The translations under genes and the position numbers were made by a program. This document shows positions 55,925 through 64,000 of a DNA stretch of 64,000 nt, piece after piece; within the stretch, counting starts at the first letter, position 1; each line of letters starts with the position of its first letter. The notes under the pieces were generated by a model. That model worked only from the letters and a program-made list of their open reading frames with translations. It did not search any database and was not told the origin of the DNA. Location: NCBI GenBank assembly GCA_010015675.1, contig ML976989.1:1098314-1162313 (forward strand). The letters run 5' to 3'. This DNA comes from Byssothecium circinans. Its lineage: Eukaryota; Ascomycota; Dothideomycetes; Pleosporales; Massarinaceae.

Positions 55925-57785
55925 GTTCGTATCTTAGGCGAGGGCCTGCATGGTGCAGGCTGTAGATCGAGTCGACAACCAGGCCCAGGCTGCGCGGTGC
56001 TGTCGCGGTTCGGGCATCGCCTTCCTGCTCTCCTGTATCGCTTTCGCGTGTAATCTCCGATGTTTCCACAATTTTGCTGTGTGGAAGACGCTTCGCCTGG
56101 GCGGCCTAGAGTGGGTTCCAAGATGTGTTCTGGTGACTGAGATGGCTCTGCTCGCAGCCTTCTTTAGAGTCGCCCCGCCTCCATGGCAATAGCACCGGTC
56201 CTTACAGACAACACCGGAGTTAATTCGAATGTACTAGCTGGGGAGATTGGGTATCAGGTGCAGTGACAGAAGGAGTGCTGGTCCGGCGAGTCGCGTGCGA
56301 GAGCTCAAAGCATCACCATGTGCGGAAAGAGTAGCTTGTCCTATTTATGATGGATGGAGGAAATTGAAATCTTTGATTCTTTTTCTTGGGCTGTGGGCAG
56401 GGTCTCCTGGAAAGTTGTTGAGGATTGGAGGAGGACCACATCAATTGCTGATGCTGCTGGTATGGCTTAACAATGAGATCAGAGGCTTCCCCAATGACCA
56501 CCATTGGAGAAGAAGACGCAGGAAAACCCCAGCACGGGAATCAGTTATAGTTCCTTGGACGTCATTGCGGGGCAAAGTAGAGGACTATCTGCTCTAAGGC
56601 TTGCTCATAGTTATGAAGGCCTAGAGCAAAGAGGGAAATAATTAAGGGCAACGGCATTGGAGATGGTCGATGTCTTTAGTGCGAGTGTTCAAGTGTAGTA
56701 TACATAGGTATCTAGAGCGATAATTCTAGAGTGATATGGCTTGTATAATTTTTCCGGCCCACGAATATGCTATGAAACATTGGAAATGTCTGTACGAAGA
56801 TTCCAGGAATTGATGTCATCGCCACACAATCATAAGGAGAGTAAAATCTTTCGCGAGTATAAAATGGCATGAGCGGAACAGGGCTTTGAGAATATATGCA
56901 TAACAATTTACAGAGGAAGATTTTGGAGCAGCGACAAGATTTATACAATCTTTTCCAATCCAGTGACATATTACCAAAGCGCGGCGGAAAGAGCCCAACA
57001 GTCAGTCTCATCACTGCGCATTTATGAAGACAGCCAGGTCTCTCTTGAACATAAAGTTTAAGTTCCATTCCATCCTAAATCTGTGGCGCATTCTTGCTCA
57101 AGCGCGGCGTCATGCAAACGGTCGTTTTCTAGGGATAGGGCGAGGCACACGAGGCGAAGCGCAGTGCCGCCCTCCGAGACGTGGACTGATCAAGAATAAG
57201 AATAAGCCGACTCGGGAGGACATAACGAAGGGGGAATTGTACGAGTTATGAATTTTGGATGGTAGGGATGACGAGAGGAATCGCATTGCGCAGTGGAGTT
57301 AGCTACTAATAGCTGTATCATGGGGGCGTGCGTTGAGTGCGTATGACGATGTGTCAACAGTCTGGGTATTGAGACCATAGTAAAAAAAAGGTCTGGGAGT
57401 CCACCTGTTTTGTCCTTGTAGTGGGTCAATGAATGTGCAATCTTTGGTGAAATGCTGTGCGAGTCACGCGACCTGATATTCACCCTCTTATATACTTCGC
57501 TTCCGCTCAAGATTCTGTAATTAGAAAGAATTTTATAGCAACTCATGATCATTCTGACATCGCGCATATTAAGAGCAACAGCACGATTTTCTCGCATTTT
57601 GACCCATACCTAAGGCATAAATGCATCGGTGTGGGGGCGGTTGCCATCGCTGGCCAAAAACGCGCTAGTCGCCGAGCAATCCAAACTCTCTCACTTGACC
57701 CAATCACTGTCGCGTCAAAATCACACGCAAACATCAAACACCACCACAATACTTTTCGAGCCGGTGCATGTAAAAGCGAGTTGTT
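55925..57785. other. Intergenic, no supported gene
   Basis: About 1.9 kb without recognised domain on either strand. Frames are short and overlapping. An acidic or catalytic motif was not found. The final 150 bases are the likely promoter of the coiled-coil gene. Confidence 0.4.
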
Positions 57786-58986
57786 ATGGCGCTCGCAGTT
57801 TTCGACAGCAGACCCAATGCTCTCACGCATCTAAACATGTCCGCTGCGAACAGCGATTCGGCGACGTCCTCTCTGGAGATCTTGACCAACGCGTTGGGCG
57901 ACAAGGCAAATTTCCTCGAACAGCTGCCTTTCGAGAAGCTGGAGTATCAGCGCCACCAAGACGATGTTTCCCTCACATGTGTCAGGATAAGCACGCCCGT
58001 TTCGCTCAAAGTCGCTGTGGCCAGCGTAAACGACGAAATACTCGGCGGCGAATGGACGGTTTGGGGATACCTATTCCACAATACTCAGACCGAACCTATC
58101 CCAAAGGTGGCTTATTTCGCGCTGGACAATCATGGCAAGTTCGTCAAGTGAGTATGGACTGGGCGCACATTTCGAGCTTTACAACCCTGCTGGTTCATGG
58201 GATCTTTTCTCACATTCTTTTGTTAGGTACAGCAGTCAGGACCTGATCGACCGTGCGTTTCTGAAGCCAGTGTTTCCTCCTGGTTGCACGAGGGACCAGG
58301 TTCCCATCCTACTGAAATACTACTTCTATAAGCTTGGGGTCCATCTACCCACTCCCATAACCGTTAGCAATGCGTTCAAGAATGAACTCATCCGCGCGTG
58401 CGAGAAATTTGCAGAGACGCTGCCGAATCGACCTCGCGCCACTAGACGATTCGTTTCGCAAAACCCCTCTATCAACAAGCCGAATCGTTCCTTTGAGGAG
58501 TTATTCGATCCAGCGGAACAGTCCGCGTCTGCTCATGTTGCTCAAGGCGTAAGTAGCTTCACGTCCGCGGGCAAGCTAGCACCTAACGAAGCATTACAGG
58601 GCAGCGCTTCCCCCGCTGCAAATGTTCAAGAGTTCTTCATCGATACTATCAAGGAAGCCATAGAGCAAGAGTCAAAGCACGCAACGAGCCTTCGGAATAT
58701 CCGCGATTCCAAGGCGAAGGAGGAAAAGGTCATTGAGGAGGAAAATGCCGAGTTGTTGGAGCTTGAAAAGAGAGTCAGCGTTCTGAGGAAAAGCATCGGC
58801 GATCGTCAAGCCAGGGTCGCAAAGATGGCGGTAGACGAGGGCCTCGAGAGCACCCGCTTGGCGGAGGCGAAGAACACTCGCAAGCGGATTCTTGAAGAGT
58901 CGAACCCATCAGTTAAGAGTATCTTGGAGCTGGGAATGCGCATGGGAAGAGAAGAAAGCAACAGCAAGCGACGGAAGAGCGGATGA
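57786..58986 (+). CDS. Coiled-coil protein of unknown function, paralog A
   Basis: Exons 57786-58147 and 58227-58986 give 373 residues. The intron (GTGAGT...TTAG) joins HGKFVK to YSSQDLIDR. The N-terminal 200 residues form a conserved but unnamed globular region: LTNALGDKANFLEQL, then GGEWTVWGYLFHN, then LKYYFYKLGVHLPTPITV. A polar linker follows, then a long coiled coil (about 270-350; EKVIEEENAELLELEKRV and after) and a basic C-terminus SKRRKSG that could be a nuclear signal. It resembles the next gene in block order and in its final residues. I did not recognise a family. A nuclear or chromatin role is only suggested by the basic tail. Confidence 0.7.
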
Positions 58987-59826
58987 TCTGACGGGGTTGG
59001 CTTGGGATGAGACAAGTTGCTGAGCTTTTGCTTTATTATAGTCGGGACTGCAACGACGAACGGAGGGAAACTTTCCCACGCAGAAATCTGGGTATCGGAT
59101 GTTGGAGATACTGCTATGTTTCAAGACGTGTTCGAAGTACATATCAGGAGCACTTTCGGAAGCAACATTTGGAAATCAAGAGTCCGCCCAAGCAAGCCGG
59201 ACGCTGATCGGAGAAGCAGATGGCACGAAGCATCGTCTGCCGCATACATCTAGAATGAAACAGTTGCCAGTTTCCTGTAAACATCATGTTATCTGCGTTT
59301 GTTTACCAGAAGCATAAAATGCATGATTGGTCCTTCCCCATGCACCCGCATGCGTGCATGGAGGGATTGATTGGCCCACAAGCTTGCAAAGCCATAGCTA
59401 TGGTGTACGCACCCATGACAGCATTTATGTCTGTAGCACCGACCTCATTTTTGGGGCTTGACGCTGTTGTGGTGTTTCTTCCCCTTACGAGACGCGTCGA
59501 GCTGTTGCCGTGGCGGATGCTCGGACGCGCCATCAAAGCAAAATTTTGAGGCCAACCCCCGCTTCCTCTCACGCTTTAATGCTCATAAAACCTCTCCCCG
59601 ATATTGCGACAATATACTTAATTCACACCTGCCTCCTGGAAAGAAAGTAAGGATCTTCCTTCGCACAGCACGTTGCGCATCATACAGGTAGGTATCGAAC
59701 GCCTCGCGACGTTATCCATTATTCAAGAGCCTGGTGAATGGAGTAGAGACCTATGTCTTTAGCTCTATCTGTACTAACTCTACTTTCAATAGGAACGAGA
59801 AGAGGCCCGATTCCGGTTGGCGAAAC
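58987..59826. other. Spacer between paralogs
   Basis: A good donor (GTAGGT near 59690) and acceptor with branch CTAAC (CAATAG near 59790) suggest an intron in the 5' region of paralog B, so the true start may lie further upstream than 59827. Confidence 0.4.
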
Positions 59827-61351
59827 ATGTCCCAAATGCATCCCGCTCCCCCAGCGCCACCCATGGTCTCGAATGGCGGCCGGGTGACAGCCACCGCAGA
59901 CCGAAGGCGACTATCTCTCCAGAAGATTACCAAAGCACTGGGTGCAAACAGCAACTTCATCGAGAACGTTGCAAAGGACATCGACTGCCGACCGATGGAT
60001 CAGCAATGCTACCTAAGCCCGACTCCGTGCTTCAAGTACAAGATTTTGGTCGGTACATACAGCGCAAAGGAGAACAACCTCGTGAGGCATCTCTATGCAT
60101 ATCTGGAGTCGAACGAAAAGAAAGGCAACGACGCGATGCCCTGGGTGAATTACTACAAAGGCGACGAGTCGGACCAGAACGTCACGCATATCAACGCCAA
60201 AGCAGTGGGCGAGGGCATGACCCAGAGGGCTGAATTTCCAAATGTCAATGACACTTTGATGTTGTCTGCCATTATAACATACTATTTCTTTAGGCGTGGA
60301 GCCCAACCGCCCCCTCCGGATGCCATTTCCGCTGGCTTCCTGAGGAAGTTGGAAGCTGCAGTACAACAGGTCAAGACGCACACGTTACTAGCAGAGGACT
60401 CAGTAGGCGTAAGCCCAAGTTCTAGCTCTTCGTATCAACTCGCTCGAACCCCGGAAACTGGTCTGAAAGGCATTCTGGGCCAGGTCCATTCTTTGGCTCC
60501 ATTACCAGCTATCCGTGGGCAACCGAGCTTGGATGGACCTCCTGCATCATCACCAGGCCCACCTCCGGATAGCTTCAGATATCACCATTCCCCTACCGCT
60601 GCGGAGCATCATGGCGTTGATAACCTTTCCGACGGCGAACAGATCGCGCCGTCTCCATTCTATCATCTCCCACTGACTGAGGCTTCACAGGTCAGAGCCA
60701 CACCCAATGTTGAACAGCATGAAACGAAATCTGGGGCCACTTCTCCGTGCTCAGATTCGGCAGTGACACCACCACAACCACCGGCAATCTCGAGCCAGGG
60801 CCTCATCATGGGGACTCCCACCCGACGACAATCGTCCGCATCGCGCAGCTGTCATGGGGAAACTGTTGCTAACATCGGCTTTGTGAGTATAACCTCCCAA
60901 GCCATTCAAGGCTTATCTAACACGTGTTCAGGAAGCAAAGATTAGCGATCTCAGCTACCATGTCGGCCAATACTACACCCCCATGAAGCAAGCCCAGGAC
61001 AACCAGCTCGCCCGAGCACCGGTGCGAAAGGACCTAGTGGAGAAGAAGAACAAAGCGATGGAGAAGAGAAATGCAATGGCGGAAGCGGTGAGGAAGGTAG
61101 AAGAGCAACTGAATAAAACGAAGAGCGATCTTGATGCGACGGAGTTAGTTCTTCAGAGTTACACACAGGAGGAGGCGAAGATTGACGCTGAGGATGCTCG
61201 AGATAATGAAACGGTGGAGGTACTTGCTGATGCGTTTGATGATAAGGGGTTGGAGGAGTTGGAGGAGTTTCTTAACTTGGTAAAAGCTACGAAGGCTTCG
61301 AGGAAGGAGAGTGGAGAGCCGCCGAACAAGCGGCGCAAGACCTCCGGTTGA
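59827..61351 (+). CDS. Coiled-coil protein of unknown function, paralog B
   Basis: Exons 59827-60882 and 60932-61351 give 491 residues from the ATG at 59827; an upstream exon is possible. The intron is GTGAGT...CTAAC...TTCAG, joining VANIGF to EAKISDLS. The N-terminal region parallels paralog A: ITKALGANSNFIENV, then LVRHLYAYLESNEKK, then SAIITYYFFRRGAQPPPPDAI. A long Ser/Pro linker follows, then a coiled coil (MEKRNAMAEAVRKVEEQL and after), an acidic stretch, and the basic end NKRRKTSG. The shared layout and nearly identical last residues argue for an old tandem duplication with strong divergence. Function unknown. Confidence 0.72.
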
Positions 61352-62465
61352 AGCTCTTGTATAGGACCTCGGGAGACTTCTATCTCTCAGAGCTGGTTTC
61401 CTGTTTTAGGGCATACCCTACATGTATTATATATTTTGTCTTTCAAGTTAGGAAGTAGGAGGAAATTTTGCGTCTGCAAAGGACACCCCTATCTATAGCC
61501 CGCTGCTGCTTTTGACTTCATGAGGACAACAAAATAAAGACAGAAATAAATCGAAGACTTTAAGCTAACACTCAATTTTTCTAAACAAATAATACATGCC
61601 CCATTGGGTGTGTCGTGTTGTGTGGGGCTGTGGCTTGCAGTTGTTATTGTTACGACAAACGCGTTTCCCCTGGCCACTCCTTCTCTCCACCAAGTCTTCC
61701 CCACCGCGCACAAATATTTTCAGAAGCCTCACTTTGATAAAAGCAGGCATACGTTTCAGGCTCGTAAGTACGACTCACCGTTAATTCATCCTAGGGAGCG
61801 TGAATAACGAGGTTTAGAGTCTTCCCTTCCTACCGCGTTGATGTAGCGACCGGAGAACTGTCCAGGGCTTCGCACGCGTTGCCGGACAATAAATCAAAAA
61901 CGCGCATAGGACGCGACTATCATTGCGATAGGCTATTTACCTGTCTGGATATCATTGCCGCTCCTGCCAAAATCAACGCTATCTTCATAGACGAAGTGAG
62001 AGAAGTTGGCGAACGACTACGCGTTCTTCACAAATTTCATGCTGTCTTCTTCGATGCCAGATGGAGTGAGTGAAAACGGCGATTGACTACGCGCCTTCTG
62101 CTCTCTTGTTGGAAAGACGGAGGCGAAAATGCCGATTCAATCTCACTTATCCCTCCTCTCAACCCTCACGCTGTCTTCACGAGTAAAGTGAGAGAACCCA
62201 CCCAACTTGGCACAGATTGCACCGCCCCGGGATGATCCCCGCTACCTTCACCTTGGCTACCTCCTTGGATACCTTCACCTTAGCTACTTCCTTCGTTACC
62301 TTCAAGTATATAAATCCACTCGTCCCACACGCGTGATCAGTTTCCGACAAACTCTCAACGCCCTCAAAGATCTCAGGTTTGTCGACAATTGCGTACCATC
62401 GTGAACTTCCACAAAACTAACGAATCACAGGAGCCTCGACGTTACCCCCAGCGGCCTTGGACCAA
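61352..62465. other. Intergenic with short imperfect repeats
   Basis: At about 62238-62308 a 27-bp period of ACCTTCACCTTGGCTACCTC-like steps repeats about 2.5 times. The phrase AAGTGAGAGAA recurs near 61996 and 62189. A branch-plus-acceptor (CTAAC...CACAG) ends at about 62430 and may mark an upstream exon of the next gene. Confidence 0.45.
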
Positions 62466-63401
62466 ATGGAAGAGAACGTCAGCCTTGGTACCGCCAAGAG
62501 CGTATGGGAAGGAAATCGAAAGAATGTCAGCGAGCTCCAGCCTCGTCATGTTGGGTTGCATACCGCGAGGGTACTATTCGCGAAGGTAGGCAACAACACG
62601 GCCCGCCGACATGTGTATCACGAGCTGCATACCATCGGGCAAATTCGATTGCTGGAAGACACGGGGACGGCAATGTTTGGCTTGGCCACACAACAAATCG
62701 CCACAACCCAACACTCCCTCATCCCCCACGTCGACAAGCAGGTCAAGCTCCTCGAGGAGATTGACGGCTTGGTGAACGGGTTGACAGGAAATGTTGGTGA
62801 CCGCATCAGAGGCAGAGTAGGTCTCGCAATCAACAACCACCGTTCCTACAAGCCTATGGTGGAAGCAACGAATATCGAGGCGCGCGAACGCTTGATTGTG
62901 TCCGCGGAGCCAGAGTACATCGAGGATGAACCCGTGTCTGAGCCGACCGAGGTATGTTTATCACCAATATCATCGTCACTGGTGTCTAACATCTCACAGG
63001 ACCTCGTTCATGTACCCATCCCACGGAGTGCATTGCAACGAATGTTCGACCGGCTTATCGTCTTACGCACGCGAGGGACAGCGTTGACTGGTGAAGAAGG
63101 AACTTTCATGCACACGGTTAATAAGGGGTGGCGTAGGAGCGTTGTCGTCGACAATCACCTCCCCCGACGATGGCAGAGGCTGCTGGTCCACAAGAAAGAC
63201 GTTCAGTATCTAGTGTGTCTTTGCTCACTTCTCCTGATTGGGCCTAACGATGGCGAAGAGTGGCAGCGATATGCAATGGTTCGCGGCATTGGTGGGGGTG
63301 CGCTAGACAAACGCACCCTCTATCTTGCTCATAACTTGGGAATCGGCGGAAGCAAGGAGGAGCAACTACAATGGGCGATTTTTGCTGGCGGCGCATGGTG
63401 A
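62466..63401 (+). CDS. Hypothetical protein, orphan
   Basis: Exons 62466-62951 and 63000-63401 give 295 residues from the first in-frame ATG. The 48-base intron is GTATGT...CTAAC...CACAG. The frame is also open upstream to an acceptor-like CACAG near 62430, so an extra first exon is possible. The N-terminal half is helical with HTARVLFAKVGNNTARRHV and IPHVDKQVKLLEEIDGLV. The C-terminal half has PRSALQRMFDRLIVLRTRG and a hydrophobic segment YLVCLCSLLLIGP. No known domain was recognised. The intact frame and good splice signals argue for a real gene. Confidence 0.55.
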   Translation: MEENVSLGTAKSVWEGNRKNVSELQPRHVGLHTARVLFAKVGNNTARRHVYHELHTIGQIRLLEDTGTAMFGLATQQIATTQHSLIPHVDKQVKLLEEIDGLVNGLTGNVGDRIRGRVGLAINNHRSYKPMVEATNIEARERLIVSAEPEYIEDEPVSEPTEVCLSPISSSLVSNISQDLVHVPIPRSALQRMFDRLIVLRTRGTALTGEEGTFMHTVNKGWRRSVVVDNHLPRRWQRLLVHKKDVQYLVCLCSLLLIGPNDGEEWQRYAMVRGIGGGALDKRTLYLAHNLGIGGSKEEQLQWAIFAGGAW

Positions 63402-64000
63402 GAGTGTAGTCGAGTGCCAACTTGCTGGTGGCTGCCTTCTCTTTTATTATTACAGAGTGAGCAAGAGTGCGATTCAGATCGATCAAGTACAAGTAGCAAG
63501 CAAAGTCCAAATTTTATGGGGTGATATTTGGTCAACGAAAGGGAATCTCGCGCACTCGAAATCATGCATTCCTCCCCTCCCTACTATCTATTCCCGCTGC
63601 CTGGTACTGCAATAAGACCCCAATGTGTTTTCGTGACCTGCCAGGTCACAACTAGACCTCGTACGTCGTCTGCCTCAAGGCAGCCTTCATGTGAGCAGCT
63701 TGCAGGCCTAAAGAGTGTCAGCAGCGTTGCATTGAAACGTTTGAAACTGAAACCTGAGGTCCGTTTCCAACGTTTAAAATTGAAACAGATCTAATTGCTG
63801 TTTAAAATGTATATTGTTTCAATGTTTCAATAGATTTGCCCTATTGTATATAGATTCTTAGTGGTGAGGAGAAGGGAGGCGATTTCGAAGACCAAAACGT
63901 AGTGTTTGAGGTAAAAGCTCGTGGTGGAGAGGGTTTTGAAGCCGCTGAGCGTGGTAGAGAGGTTCTTATAAGTCTTGAAGCTCTTCATCGTCACTCTGAG
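63402..64000. other. Intergenic, window edge
   Basis: No gene seen. The stretch 63731-63830 holds GAAAC-rich sequence on its left side and GTTTC-rich sequence on its right side, so the two ends could pair as an imperfect hairpin. Confidence 0.45.

Noticed and set aside
62207..62404. Upstream frame as first exon of the orphan gene
   Set aside because: Its donor after GATCTCAG does not give the right phase with the acceptor near 62430 for the frame starting at 62466.
1..64000. CRISPR arrays, operons or prokaryotic origin
   Set aside because: No direct-repeat and spacer pattern was seen, genes have spliceosomal introns, and there are no Shine-Dalgarno-linked gene runs.
1..64000. rRNA, 5S or spliceosomal RNA genes
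   Set aside because: I looked for typical 5S and U6 core phrases by eye and saw none; a covariance-model search could still find others.

Overview
This window reads as nuclear DNA of a filamentous ascomycete (Pezizomycotina; a more precise placement is not safe from sequence alone). The evidence is short GT-AG introns of about 45-110 bases with CTAAC-type branch sites, an intron-containing tRNA-Gly, and fungal versions of conserved genes: ELP3, GID9/FYV10, BMT5, LSC1, ARB1, RAD16, MRPL7, the V-ATPase f subunit and PTR2. Genes lie on both strands as single units, not operons. Most coding regions are split, so exon joins below were inferred by eye from splice signals and frame continuity.

Layout. 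1-6.4 kb: 3' truncated peptide transporter, a T5orf172-domain protein, tRNA-Gly, and a secreted six-cysteine protein. 8.7-13.3 kb: a membrane-anchored kinase-like protein and two related F-box-like proteins, one broken by an in-frame stop behind a 30-bp tandem repeat. 14.4-19.4 kb: a BBE-type FAD oxidase, a short-chain dehydrogenase, and a remnant of a second BBE oxidase. 19.8-38.2 kb: a housekeeping block (V-ATPase f, ELP3, GID9, BMT5, LSC1, ARB1, a GT8-like Golgi transferase, RAD16).

38.5-43.7 kb: the most unusual segment. A 5.2-kb unit is bounded by about 212-bp inverted repeats that are colinear to the base, with TA on both outer edges, as expected for a Tc1/mariner/pogo-type insertion. 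Its only recognisable gene is a HeLo-like/NACHT/WD40 STAND receptor (fungal NLR), which stays open once a GC-AG intron and a 51-base GT-AG intron are removed. Its WD40 array contains a 599-base assembly gap flanked by identical repeat sequence.

44.7-52 kb: HPP-family membrane protein, SET-domain protein, mitochondrial ribosomal protein uL5m, and a ubiquitin protease ending in a CAAX-like box. 52-64 kb is sparser: an AT-rich tract, degraded SET-like and JmjC-like fragments around a 45-base poly-G run, a diverged tandem pair of coiled-coil proteins of unknown function, and an orphan gene near the right edge.

Functional links are loose. ELP3 (tRNA modification), BMT5 and ARB1 (ribosome biogenesis), and MRPL7 serve translation; GID9 and the ubiquitin protease serve ubiquitin control; RAD16 serves nucleotide excision repair. 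The NLR unit looks like accessory DNA inserted beside RAD16.
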